A stretch of DNA of 12,797 bases from Planctomycetota bacterium (GCA_027622115.1 JAQBZS010000094.1:1-12797), one strand, 5' to 3'. Positions 1 to 8,261 are shown, numbered from the stretch's first letter. Numbers and translations are program-made. Notes: generated from the letters alone by a model not told the origin.

Positions 1-39
1 GCCCGTCGACCTGTGACGGGCAGGAGTGGAGTGCCCGTC
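1..39. repeat. Three-armed hairpin element
   Basis: GCCCGTC (1-7) is complementary to GACGGGC (15-21). The same central arm, as GACGGGCA (15-22), is also complementary to TGCCCGTC (32-39), leaving a 9-base loop. Two mutually exclusive perfect hairpins therefore share one arm. It lies about 45 bases past the stop of the DUF1501 gene. No T-run follows on either strand, so it is not a classical intrinsic terminator. It could be an interspersed intergenic repeat or an mRNA-end structure. The left edge may be cut by the window. Confidence 0.5.
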
Positions 40-82
40 CTACACCCAGAAACGGAAGAACCGGAAAGTGACGATCTCGCAC

Positions 83-1489
83 TTAGGCCAGCACATCCTT
101 CAAAACGTGCGATGTCTCAACGCCAGTCAGTCCCAGGTCAAGACCCTGGAACTTCACGCGAAACCGTTTGTGATCGATCCCGAGCAGGTGCAGCATCGTG
201 GCGTGCAAGTCGCGCACATGAACCACGTTTTCGACCGAGTGATATCCCAGCTCGTCAGTCGCGCCGTACGAGTGGCCGCCTTTGATTGGTCCGCCGGCCA
301 TCCACATCGAGAAGCCCTTGATGTGATGGTCTCGACCCGCGCCGCCCTTGCCTTGGAACATTGGCGTGCGGCCGAATTCGCCGCCCCAGATGATCAGCGT
401 ATCCTCGTAAAGACCCACGCGTTTCAGATCCTGAATCAGTGCGTAGGTTGCTTTGTCCGTCAGGCCGCAGCACGTATTCATGTAATTGACTAGCCCGCCG
501 TGATGATCCCAGCCTCGATGGTACAGGTGGATGAATCGCACGCCGCGTTGCGCCAGCCGGCGAGCCAACAGGCAATTCGACGCGTACGTTCCGTCTCCCG
601 GTTTGGCCCCGTACATCTCAAGCACATGCTTCGGCTCGTTCGAGACGTCGATCAATTCCGGCACCGACGTCTGCATGCGATGTGCCATCTCGTACGCACC
701 AATCCGCGTCCCAACTTCGGGATCGGCAAGTGCCTTGTTGCGGTGCCGGTTCAGTCTGGCAACGGCATCCACCACGCGATTCTGAGTCCGCGCCGAGACG
801 CCCGGCGGATTCTTCACATAATTCACCGGATCGCCAGTTGAGTTGAATTGCATGCCCTGATAGCGGCTCGGCAGGAATCCAGACGACCATTGACGCGACG
901 CGATCGGCTGAGGATTTCGACCACCGACACTCGTCAGCACGACGAAGCCGGGCAACTCGTCGGTTTCGCTGCCGAGCCCGTACGTCACCCACGACCCCAT
1001 CGATGGGCGACCGTTGATCGCCGATCCCGTGTTCATAAACGTGTGAGCCGGATCGTGATTGATCTGCTCCGTGACCATCGAGCGAATGACGCAGATGTCG
1101 TCCGCCATCTTTGCGTGCCAGGGCAGGAAGTCGCTGACCCACTGGCCGCCTTCGCCGTACTGTTTGAATTTGGTGAGGTGCCCCTGAACCTTCAACGCCT
1201 TTCCCTGGAGCTGAGCGATCGGCTGGCCTTTGGTGAAAGACTCAGGCATCGGCTTGCCGTTGAGCCGATCCAGTTCCGGCTTGTAGTCGAACGTTTCCAG
1301 ATGCGACGGCCCGCCGGCCATGCACAGGAAGATGACTCGCTTCACTTTCGCGGGAAAGTGCGGCAGGTCGGGTTGGCCTGGGATCACGGGTGCCGCCAGG
1401 CCGTCGCGTTCGAGCAACGACGAAAGGGCAATGCCCCCGAGCCCCAGCGAAGTCGAGCCAAGAAATGATCTGCGCGTGAAGTTGTCCAT
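83..1489 (-). CDS. DUF1501 family exported protein (Tat signal)
   Basis: 468 residues. DUF1501 proteins belong to the alkaline-phosphatase/sulfatase-like fold group; their substrate is generally unknown. The N-terminus has a twin-arginine signal (TRRSFLG, residues 5-11) followed by a hydrophobic stretch to about residue 26, so folded export is expected. Family blocks in order: GGPSHLETFDYKP (59-71), NHDPAHTFMNTGS (144-156), GWDHHG (326-331), WGGEFGRTP (368-376), GRDHHIKGFSMWMAGG (385-400) and HVRDLHATMLHLLGIDHKRF (424-443). The His/Asp-rich blocks are the likely metal or active-site positions. The ATG at 1489 is chosen because an AGGA sits 7 bases upstream and the Tat motif starts there. The frame stays open another 126 codons upstream, but those overlap the preceding gene and lack family sequence. 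The start lies 2 bases after the stop of the PSCyt1 gene, so the two are almost certainly co-translated. Complete and undamaged. Confidence 0.95.
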   Translation of the reverse strand: MDNFTRRSFLGSTSLGLGGIALSSLLERDGLAAPVIPGQPDLPHFPAKVKRVIFLCMAGGPSHLETFDYKPELDRLNGKPMPESFTKGQPIAQLQGKALKVQGHLTKFKQYGEGGQWVSDFLPWHAKMADDICVIRSMVTEQINHDPAHTFMNTGSAINGRPSMGSWVTYGLGSETDELPGFVVLTSVGGRNPQPIASRQWSSGFLPSRYQGMQFNSTGDPVNYVKNPPGVSARTQNRVVDAVARLNRHRNKALADPEVGTRIGAYEMAHRMQTSVPELIDVSNEPKHVLEMYGAKPGDGTYASNCLLARRLAQRGVRFIHLYHRGWDHHGGLVNYMNTCCGLTDKATYALIQDLKRVGLYEDTLIIWGGEFGRTPMFQGKGGAGRDHHIKGFSMWMAGGPIKGGHSYGATDELGYHSVENVVHVRDLHATMLHLLGIDHKRFRVKFQGLDLGLTGVETSHVLKDVLA

Positions 1490-1491
1490 GG

Positions 1492-3882
1492 TCAGTTCCT
1501 CGTGATCGCTTCGCTGAGATTCAAGATGACACGTCCGAGATTCGTCCACGCCGCGAGTTCCTTGATATCGACACCCGGTGGCACATCCGACAAGCCAACC
1601 CCGCAGAGTTCGGCGGCATCCTTGGGCGATTTCTCGTACTCGGCGAGCGTGGCCGCGATGAACTCTTTCGACACTGTTTGCTCTTCCGCATCCGGGCCGC
1701 GCGAGAGTGCCGCTCGAAACGCAAAGCGAAGCCGTTCGTCGAACGACTTCCCACCCTCGATCAGAATCCGCTGTCCGAAAGCCCGCGATGCTTCCACAAT
1801 TGTGGGATCGTTCAGCATGACCAGAGCCGACGCTGGTGTGTTTGATGTCGCCCGCCGAGCAACACACTCTTCGCGACGCGGTGCATCAAACGCCTGCAAC
1901 ATGGGATGCAGAAATTGACGCTGCCAGTGGACGTAGACGCCGCGTCGCCACTGGCGAGTGTCGCGATGGGCCGCGTATTTGCGGGTGGGGAAATTCAAGT
2001 GTCGGTAGTAACCGGCAGGCTGATAGGGCTTCACCGCTCCACCACCGATTTCGCGATTCAGGATCCCGCCGACAGCCAGGGCATAATCGCGAACAAACTC
2101 GGCATGCAGCCGCGGCTGACTTTGACGGGCGTAAAGTCGATTCTTCGGATCGGTTGTTCTCAGCTCTTCGCTGGCAGTCGATGACTGTTGATAGACCCGC
2201 GACGTCACGACGTCCCGCACCAGTTTCTTCACATCCCAACCGCTCTCGATAAACGAGATCGCCAGGTTGTCCAGCAATTCGGGGTGCTCGGGCGGATCGC
2301 CTTGAAGTCCGAAATCGTCCAGTGACTGAGTCAGCCCAGAGTCGAACAGCAGATACCAGACTCGATTCACAAACACGCGAGAGGTCAGGCCACCGGCACC
2401 GGTTTCGAGGTTCGTCAGCCAGTTTGCCAGATCAAGACGCGTTGCTCGTTTTCCGTCTTTTCCGTCTGCGTCAACTCGCCCCATGAATTCAGGTACGGCA
2501 GGTTCAACAACCGGGCCGGTTTCATTCAGGAAGCTGCCCCGAGGCAGAATGCGAATCGTTCGCGGCTTGATTGAAACCGACACCATCGTCGGGCGTTTGG
2601 CCTTCAGCAGTTCCGCCTTTTCCTTTTCGAGGGCTATCAGCTTTCCCTTGTGCAACGCCTGATCCTCGGGCCTTTCAGACTTCGCGATCGCATCTTTCAC
2701 GCGGGCGATGACCGCATCGAGTTCCGCCAGTCGTGCGCGTTCTCGCTTGGTATGGACAGTCAATTCCGGTGGTCGCTTTGTCGGCAGCGAGTTTCCACCG
2801 ACCTTGAAGTGCTGAGCCTCGTCGAGATCCGCGAAGAAGGCACCGATCGAATAGAAGTCCTTGGCAGTGAATGGGTCGTACTTGTGGTTGTGACATTCCG
2901 CACATCCCATCGTCGCCCCCATCCAGACACCCGACAGATTGCGGACGCGGTCCGCCATATACATCGCCAAGTATTCTTTGATCTGAACGCCACCTTCGTG
3001 CGACGTCTGCAACAGCCGGTTGTAGCCCGACGCGATCTTCTGATCGACGGTCGAGTTCGGCAGCAAGTCGCCAGCCAGTTGCTCGCGAGTGAACTGATCA
3101 AAGCGAATGTTGTCGTTGAACGCGTCGATGACGTAATCGCGATACGGCGTGATGCTGTGATCCTGGTCGCCGTGGTAGCCAACCGTGTCCGCGTAGCGAA
3201 CCAGATCGAGCCAATACACGGCCATGCGTTCGCCGAGGTGGTCTGATTCGAGCAGCTTCGTCGTCAACTCGGCAATGGCTTTTCGGCGGTCATTTTTTAC
3301 AGCCGAGATGAAGGCATCCACATCGGCCGCGGCGGGCGGAAGGCCGATTAGGTCGAAGTACAATCGCCGACACAGCGTGACCGCATCCGCATCATCCGAC
3401 GGAGAGATCCGTTCCTGATCAAGCCGCTCGCTGATGAACTTGTCGATCCACGTCCAACTCCAGTTCTCATCACCAACCTTGGGGACTTCGTGCTTCCGAG
3501 GCTTTTGCCAGGCCCAGTGTTCTTCCCACTTGGCTCCGCTCTTGATCCAGTCGCGAAACAACTGGATCTCGTGCTTTGACAACTTCTTACCACTGTCGAG
3601 CGGCGGCATCCTGAAGTCGGGATCTTCGGAAGTGATGCGTTCCATGAGCACACTGCGATCCGGCTGACCGGGGACGATAACGCGGCCTTCGCTCGCCTTG
3701 GCGGTGAGCACCGACTTCAGGTCGAGCCGCAGATCAGCTTCTCGTTGCTTGTCATCAGGGCCGTGACAAAACACGCAGCGATCGGAAAGCAACGGACTGA
3801 TATCGCGATTGAAACTGACATCGCGAGTCTGTGCCGTGACAGTTTGTGAAAGCAAAAGAAAACACGCGGTCAGGCGGAGCAT
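1492..3882 (-). CDS. Secreted PSCyt1-DUF1549-DUF1553 cytochrome-type protein
   Basis: 796 residues, a hallmark architecture of Planctomycetes and related phyla. A Sec signal peptide (LRLTACFLLLSQTVTAQ, residues 2-18) precedes a planctomycete cytochrome c domain with haem site CVFCH (36-40) and an MPPL motif (92-95) that may supply the distal Met ligand. DUF1549 covers about 143-350 and contains a second CxxCH (CAECHNHKYDP, 327-337), conserved in that family. A Lys/Glu-rich probable coiled coil spans about 377-429. DUF1553 covers about 477-745, including the LNDPTIVEAS segment near 690-699. Expected to be periplasmic or extracytoplasmic and haem-bearing, with an unknown enzymatic role; such proteins are usually encoded beside a DUF1501 partner, as here. 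The start at 3882 is chosen over an in-frame ATG at 3915 because an AGGA lies 7 bases upstream and the signal peptide begins directly. Electron donor, acceptor and substrate cannot be read from the sequence. Confidence 0.95.
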   Translation of the reverse strand: MLRLTACFLLLSQTVTAQTRDVSFNRDISPLLSDRCVFCHGPDDKQREADLRLDLKSVLTAKASEGRVIVPGQPDRSVLMERITSEDPDFRMPPLDSGKKLSKHEIQLFRDWIKSGAKWEEHWAWQKPRKHEVPKVGDENWSWTWIDKFISERLDQERISPSDDADAVTLCRRLYFDLIGLPPAAADVDAFISAVKNDRRKAIAELTTKLLESDHLGERMAVYWLDLVRYADTVGYHGDQDHSITPYRDYVIDAFNDNIRFDQFTREQLAGDLLPNSTVDQKIASGYNRLLQTSHEGGVQIKEYLAMYMADRVRNLSGVWMGATMGCAECHNHKYDPFTAKDFYSIGAFFADLDEAQHFKVGGNSLPTKRPPELTVHTKRERARLAELDAVIARVKDAIAKSERPEDQALHKGKLIALEKEKAELLKAKRPTMVSVSIKPRTIRILPRGSFLNETGPVVEPAVPEFMGRVDADGKDGKRATRLDLANWLTNLETGAGGLTSRVFVNRVWYLLFDSGLTQSLDDFGLQGDPPEHPELLDNLAISFIESGWDVKKLVRDVVTSRVYQQSSTASEELRTTDPKNRLYARQSQPRLHAEFVRDYALAVGGILNREIGGGAVKPYQPAGYYRHLNFPTRKYAAHRDTRQWRRGVYVHWQRQFLHPMLQAFDAPRREECVARRATSNTPASALVMLNDPTIVEASRAFGQRILIEGGKSFDERLRFAFRAALSRGPDAEEQTVSKEFIAATLAEYEKSPKDAAELCGVGLSDVPPGVDIKELAAWTNLGRVILNLSEAITRN

Positions 3883-3923
3883 GACTCGTTCCTGAAGAAA
3901 GATGAACACATCCAAGCAACGGC

Positions 3924-3950
3924 AGATTCGCGATCATACGCCGTGAATCT
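3924..3950 (-). promoter_or_regulatory. Operator-like inverted repeat around a -10-like hexamer
   Basis: On the minus strand, arm AGATTCACG and arm CGCGAATCT are complementary at 8 of 9 positions and separated by 9 bases. The 9-base centre contains TATGAT (plus-strand 3933-3938), which matches the TATAAT -10 consensus at 5 of 6 positions and lies about 50 bases before the PSCyt1 start codon. No convincing -35 hexamer is seen at 16-18 bases. The arrangement suits a dimeric repressor covering the promoter, but this rests on sequence pattern only. Confidence 0.35.
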
Positions 3951-3981
3951 ACGTCAGCATGACCCTTCTCATTGATTGACG

Positions 3982-5643
3982 CTATCTCGCCGTGTGCATC
4001 ACCGGTGCGATGATCTTCGATGCAAAACGGCGATTGTGATGGATGGTGTTCGTTGCTTTGACGGCGTCCGCCGGAAAGTCGATCGTCAACGGCTTACCCG
4101 TTTGGGGATTCGGCTCATACAGCGGAGCACCCGTGCTGGTGATGGTGACTCGGATGCGGTGACCCTTGTTGAAGATCTGACTCATCCAGCCGACGGGAAA
4201 CGCTAACTTGTGGACTTCGCCCGCTTGCATCAGGACTTCATGATCGAAGCCTTCGCGATAACGGGCTCGCCACGGGTAATCGACAATCAGAATCGACCGA
4301 CCGTCCGGATACACGTCGCTCACTCGCACGATAAAGTCCGTGTCTTGCGCCGTGGACGACACATGGAGTTCGGCGGTGACTCGGCCCGTCCATTCGACCG
4401 GCTGCTCGAGCCGAGCGGTCGTAAACGTGCGGACCTCGGACTGCTTCTCGACGGCGCGAGCGTCTCGCGCGCCCGGAAAGGATCGACCGGGAATCTCCAT
4501 CGGATGCAACGGATCGCTGGTGTAGCTCGTCGCGGCCTTGTCGCTGCCCGGCTTCGTCGTTGACAGTCCGCCTTCCGCGTGCAGGTACATGGCCGTCGCA
4601 TGGGACTTTGGTGGAAAGTCGTCGGCCGATCGCCAGACATTGCCGGGTGCATCCGCTTCACCCACGGCACCCATCACGTAATAACGGACCGACGGATCAC
4701 GATCGACACCATTGTCCTCGCCTTTGAGATAGTGATTGAAATAACGAACCATGTGTTCGTGGACGAGCCACACGGCATTCTCTGGATAGACCAGTTCACC
4801 GACACGGTTGCTCTTGTTGAGTCGACCATGCAGCCACGGACCGATCAGCAGTTGCTGTTGCCCGCGCGACTTGACTCCGCCGTGATGTTGGCGGCCTTGG
4901 AAGCTGGCGATTGAGCCCTGGTTCATAAAATCGTACCAACTGCCGATCGTGAAGCACGGCACATTCATTTTGTCGAAGTGTCGGGCGCAGTCTTCAGCTT
5001 GCCAGTATGTGTCGTAGTGCGGATGTGCGAACCATTCCGCGAGCAATGCCTGATTGTGTTTCGGATCGCGGCAGACACCGTCCATGCCTTTGAAGCGAAC
5101 GGGCCGAGTCGTCCCACCGATCCGGTAGCCTTCTTGAAACAGGCTGAGGCCGGTGTCGGTCATGTGTTGACAGACGAGATGCGGCGGCTGCGTCACGGCC
5201 AGATAGTTCTGGGCGTAACCACCCTGCGAACTGCCGAACGTGCCGACCTTTCCCGTGCACCATTTCTGCGTCGCCAACCATTCGCACGTGTCGTAACCGT
5301 CCTGCAATTCTCCCCACTGCAATGCTCGGTAACCGACCCATGTTCCTTCGGACTTGTGCGTGCCGCGAAAATTGACCATCGCCACGACGAAGCCTTCGCT
5401 CGCCAGTCTTGCGGCGGCGAGGCGAGTCGACTTGCCAGTGAGTGGCGCGTAGCGCAGTTCGAATACGACCGGCCACGGACCGTCTCCCGCCGGGACATAC
5501 ACATAGGCCGACAGCTTCTTGCCGTCTCGCATGGGAATCAGGCGATGTTGCTCGGTGACGTCACCCAGATCGAGTTTCTCCTGGGAGTGTGCGGAACTCG
5601 CGAAGATGCCAATTGCGGACATGCCAAGCAGTAGTCGGGTCAT
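3982..5643 (-). CDS. Secreted CocE/NonD-type S15 serine hydrolase (X-Pro dipeptidyl-peptidase family)
   Basis: 553 residues. An alpha/beta-hydrolase with a C-terminal PepX_C beta-sandwich; relatives hydrolyse peptides, esters or acyl groups by a Ser-Asp-His triad. A Sec signal peptide (residues 1-20, probable cleavage after AHS) predicts export. Triad candidates: Ser139 in GSSQGG (137-142), Asp238 in GSWYDF (234-239) and His272 in IGPWLHG (267-273). The NFRGTHKSEG segment (91-100) matches the strand and turn near the oxyanion site in this family. PepX_C occupies roughly 295-545, with VSDVYPDGRS (441-450) typical of it. The ATG at 5643 is preceded by AAAGG six bases upstream; the 56 open codons before it look non-coding. 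It shares strand and export fate with the PSCyt1 and DUF1501 genes, 99 bases downstream, but those have their own candidate promoter. Family assignment is firm; whether the substrate is a peptide, ester or beta-lactam is not determinable. Confidence 0.92.
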   Translation of the reverse strand: MTRLLLGMSAIGIFASSAHSQEKLDLGDVTEQHRLIPMRDGKKLSAYVYVPAGDGPWPVVFELRYAPLTGKSTRLAAARLASEGFVVAMVNFRGTHKSEGTWVGYRALQWGELQDGYDTCEWLATQKWCTGKVGTFGSSQGGYAQNYLAVTQPPHLVCQHMTDTGLSLFQEGYRIGGTTRPVRFKGMDGVCRDPKHNQALLAEWFAHPHYDTYWQAEDCARHFDKMNVPCFTIGSWYDFMNQGSIASFQGRQHHGGVKSRGQQQLLIGPWLHGRLNKSNRVGELVYPENAVWLVHEHMVRYFNHYLKGEDNGVDRDPSVRYYVMGAVGEADAPGNVWRSADDFPPKSHATAMYLHAEGGLSTTKPGSDKAATSYTSDPLHPMEIPGRSFPGARDARAVEKQSEVRTFTTARLEQPVEWTGRVTAELHVSSTAQDTDFIVRVSDVYPDGRSILIVDYPWRARYREGFDHEVLMQAGEVHKLAFPVGWMSQIFNKGHRIRVTITSTGAPLYEPNPQTGKPLTIDFPADAVKATNTIHHNRRFASKIIAPVMHTAR

Positions 5644-6039
5644 CGTGTGCCTTTCTGAAGGCTGAGGGCTGAAGGGATCGCTTGCATGATGGGGATCCCC
5701 ATTGGCCCGAACAAGCGCGGACGAAGCCGACCATGATGTCCGCTCGCTGTGATCGCGATCGAATCGCATGGAACAACGGACTCGATCAAAAAGCGTGTGG
5801 AGGAATTGCAACTCGCCGCGTTTATCGAAGTGCGTTGCTTGCGGCCGATTGATTCAAGCCGTCGGCGATGACACTTCTCAACTCATGTCTGAGTTCACTT
5901 CCACTCAATCGCGTTTCTGCGATGCGGTCGTGCCGTCGGATTATCCCTCCTGGCCGGTACGGTCCGCGCCGCGATTTCTCGTCTCACTTCCTTGTTGAGT
6001 GCCGTGATCAAACGGGCTCGACGTCGCTTGGAGAATCTC
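5644..6039. other. Divergent intergenic control region
   Basis: These 396 bases separate the minus-strand hydrolase from the plus-strand Gly-rich protein gene and must hold promoters for both, although I cannot assign -35/-10 pairs with confidence. Visible structures: a direct repeat GGCTGA at 5661-5666 and 5668-5673, a 14-base perfect palindrome at 5689-5702, the 10-base palindrome GATCGCGATC at 5751-5760, and an AACTCA/TGAGTT inverted repeat with a 4-base loop at 5880-5895. An in-frame ATG at 5992 could lengthen the downstream gene, but it lacks a ribosome binding site. No RNA gene or further coding frame is convincing. Confidence 0.5.
5689..5702. promoter_or_regulatory. 14-base perfect palindrome, possible operator
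   Basis: ATGGGGATCCCCAT is perfectly self-complementary over 14 bases and lies 46 bases before the hydrolase start codon, in its probable 5' leader or promoter. A homodimeric regulator could bind such a site. It could equally form a short cruciform or RNA stem, or be a chance palindrome. Confidence 0.3.
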
Positions 6040-6573
6040 ATGCGCCGAATTATCAGACAACGTACGTCCGCACGATCCATCGCTCGTTTCGCGGTGCTGG
6101 CAACACTCGTCGGAGGAGTCCTCACCACGTTCGAATCCACCGGCTTCGGACAGTGTGCTCGCGGAGGAGGAGGCGGACAGTCGCCCGGCGGTGCTGGGGG
6201 AGGCGGCGGTGGGGGTGGCTTTGGCGGACTGACCAGCGGTGGAAGTGGCGGCGGCAGCATGGGACAAATGATGCAGATGGCCCAAGCCGCTCAACAGGCT
6301 CGCGCCCAAATGCAGATGAGTTATATGATGCAGCAACAGCGTATGTTCCAAATGCAATTGCGACAGCAACAGTCGTCCGCCAACACCGCCAACTCTTCGC
6401 CTTCCGCAAATGGCATTGCGGTCGCTCAATCCGCGACCAGTTCGAGAGCACAGGCGCGCGCCGCAGCTCGGGAACGTCGAAACCAAAGGCTTGAGCGGTA
6501 TCGAGAACAACGGCTCATCGCTCGGCAACAACGCGAACAGGGCAACACGATGTTGGCACAAGTCGCGGAATAA
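6040..6573 (+). CDS. Secreted Gly-rich, Met/Gln-rich small protein of unknown function
   Basis: 177 residues, family not recognised. The basic N-terminus and hydrophobic stretch IARFAVLATLVGGVLTTF (14-31) form a signal peptide or anchor, with possible cleavage near residue 38. Then follow a Gly-rich segment (42-76, with a run of eight Gly), a Met/Gln-rich segment (75-111, rich in MM and QQ pairs), a Ser/Ala/Asn linker (112-135) and an Arg/Gln/Glu-rich probable helix or coiled coil (136-168). It is almost entirely low-complexity, suggesting a structural, surface or scaffold role, or metal binding through Met; none of this is proven. The start at 6040 has GGAGA five bases upstream (6030-6034); an ATG at 5992 has none. 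The minus strand and another plus frame are also open here, but only this frame yields a signal peptide and ordered composition blocks. It is transcribed away from the hydrolase and converges with Hsp70. Confidence 0.75.
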   Translation: MRRIIRQRTSARSIARFAVLATLVGGVLTTFESTGFGQCARGGGGGQSPGGAGGGGGGGGFGGLTSGGSGGGSMGQMMQMAQAAQQARAQMQMSYMMQQQRMFQMQLRQQQSSANTANSSPSANGIAVAQSATSSRAQARAAARERRNQRLERYREQRLIARQQREQGNTMLAQVAE

Positions 6574-6686
6574 TTTGCGCGAACAGTCATCGTCACTCGC
6601 AAACGACCGCGCGTTGAATCGGCCTGTACGATCGATCGCGGTCGGCTTGTTTTAGTTTAGACGCCGTTCGCAACGTGATCGCGCCG

Positions 6687-8261
6687 TTAGCGAACTTGAT
6701 AGTCGCTCGACAAACGCTTGTACGCATCGATGCCGGAATCTTGCAGGCCGCCTTCCCAGACGATATCCACGCTCGCCTCGCGATCGCCCGTCAATTCCTT
6801 CGCAGTCACGTGAATGCGACGGCGTTCGTCATACTGATAAGTCACCTCGACCGGCGAACCGATCGGCAGGCCCGCCGGCAATTCCTTGATGCGAAAATCG
6901 CCCACGCGAGTACATGCCTTCACATCCGAGGCTTCGCCTTCCAGCAAACGAATCTGGATCGCTTTGGGGTTGGCCGTGTTGGTCACAAATCGCTGGTGCT
7001 TTGAAAACGGCAAATGGCTGTTGCGTGGGATCATGATGTGATTGCGTTTGGCCTTCGGATTGTGCGGATCCGTGATTTCAACGCCGAGCGAATGCGAATT
7101 CACGTCAACCGCCTTGACGCTCCGCAAGCGGCTCATCACGGATTCGCTGATGCTGCTGTTTTGACCGCGCGTGCGGGATTCCAGGATGGCCGCATGAATG
7201 GCCGCTCCCTGGGCGACCGCCAATTGCGGGTCCAACGTTCGAGACGGAGCCCGACCACACACGTCCTTGAGCATCTTCACCACGATCGGCATGTAGGTGG
7301 AACCGCCGACCAGCAAAATTTCGTCAAGTTGCTCCGGCGTTGTGTTGCTGTCTTCCAACACCAACTCCGTGGTGTCTCGCGTGCGTTGTAGAAGGTCCGC
7401 GGAGAGCCGTTCGAATTCCTTGCGAGTGACACTGATGGTTGCTTCGCGACCGCGGCATTCGACTTCCACCGTGGCGTGCTGCTCAACGCTCAATTCACGC
7501 TTGACGCCGTCGCACTGCTGCGTGAGTTCCAGCATGGCCACGTTGTCGCTTTTCACGTCGATGCCGGTTTGCTTCGTGAATTTCTCGGCCACGTGATCGA
7601 CAATGCGTTGCGACCAGTCCAATCCGCCGAGAAACGTGTCGCCGTCCGTTCCCAACACCGTGAACTGTGTGGGCGTGTACTGCACCACGGTGACGTCGAA
7701 CGTGCCGCCGCCGAGGTCGTACAGCAGAATCTTTTTCTGATCGCCGACGAGATCCGGTCGCCCCAGTTCGCCTTTGAGCCAGGCGTAGGCGAGTGTCGCT
7801 GCGGTGGGTTCGTTGATGACGTCGATCACGTTGAGCCCCGCGATTTGCCCGGCATCTTGAGTGGCTTTGCGGCAGGGCTCGTTGAAATAGTAGGGCACGG
7901 TAATCACGGCGTTCGCGATGTGGCCGATTTGCTGCTCGGCGTCCTGTTTCAACTTCCGCAGGATCATGGCCGAGATGAATTCGGGCGAAAGCCGCTTCGA
8001 GTCGTAATCCACGAAATAGTCGTGGTTCCCCATTTGACGTTTGATGCCGATGACGACGCGCGCGGGATCGTCGGCCACGGCCGGATCGATCGCGCCGACC
8101 GTCACGTCGTTGTTGTGCCCCAGAGACACGATGGAAGCCGTAATCGCGTTTCCCATTGAATTCTTCAGTACGGTGGGATTACCGGACTGATCCAGATGGG
8201 CGATGGCGGAATACGAGGTGCCGAGGTCGATCCCAACCGTCTTGCCGTCGAGGAATTTCAT
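6687..8261 (-). CDS. Hsp70-family ATPase lacking the C-terminal lid
   Basis: 524 residues against about 610-640 for DnaK. The actin-fold ATPase domain is intact: phosphate-1 loop IDLGTSYS (11-18), KRQMG (74-78, matching DnaK Lys70), TVPYYFNEPCRKATQDAG (121-138), NEPTAATLAY (150-159), phosphate-2 loop YDLGGGTFDVTV (181-192), GVKRELS (252-258), adenosine motif EILLVGGSTYMP (314-325) and DPQLAVAQGAA (344-354). The substrate-binding beta domain follows (about 385-500; DVNSHSLGVE 386-395, GDFRIKELPAGLPIGSPVEV 454-473). The chain ends about 25 residues later, so the helical lid is absent. The DnaK linker motif VLLLD is replaced by a polar stretch around 380-386. Likely cytoplasmic, perhaps with a dedicated client or a signalling role, as in other lid-less bacterial Hsp70 paralogues. 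No dnaJ or grpE is adjacent. Start: ATG 8261 aligns with the family N-terminus; its ribosome site is weak. Confidence 0.95.
   Translation of the reverse strand: MKFLDGKTVGIDLGTSYSAIAHLDQSGNPTVLKNSMGNAITASIVSLGHNNDVTVGAIDPAVADDPARVVIGIKRQMGNHDYFVDYDSKRLSPEFISAMILRKLKQDAEQQIGHIANAVITVPYYFNEPCRKATQDAGQIAGLNVIDVINEPTAATLAYAWLKGELGRPDLVGDQKKILLYDLGGGTFDVTVVQYTPTQFTVLGTDGDTFLGGLDWSQRIVDHVAEKFTKQTGIDVKSDNVAMLELTQQCDGVKRELSVEQHATVEVECRGREATISVTRKEFERLSADLLQRTRDTTELVLEDSNTTPEQLDEILLVGGSTYMPIVVKMLKDVCGRAPSRTLDPQLAVAQGAAIHAAILESRTRGQNSSISESVMSRLRSVKAVDVNSHSLGVEITDPHNPKAKRNHIMIPRNSHLPFSKHQRFVTNTANPKAIQIRLLEGEASDVKACTRVGDFRIKELPAGLPIGSPVEVTYQYDERRRIHVTAKELTGDREASVDIVWEGGLQDSGIDAYKRLSSDYQVR

Noticed and set aside
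1490..1867. 126-codon N-terminal extension of the DUF1501 frame
   Set aside because: It lies within the 3' end of the PSCyt1 gene, and the Tat signal with ribosome site places the start at 1489.
2650..3246. 198-codon plus-strand frame inside the PSCyt1 gene; similar frames at 848-1468 and 7476-8159
   Set aside because: All are antisense to clear genes, with no motifs, and are explained by GC-rich codon structure.
5868..6561. Long overlapping frames on both strands over the Gly-rich gene (5868-6494 plus, 5941-6561 minus, 5895-6260 minus)
   Set aside because: They are mirror effects of the Gly/Gln-rich coding sequence (poly-Pro and Arg/His-rich translations) and lack ribosome sites and signal features.
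6574..6686. Terminator between the Gly-rich gene and Hsp70
   Set aside because: A TTTTAGTTT tract near 6649-6657 follows only weak, wobble-dependent pairing; no stable stem could be drawn.
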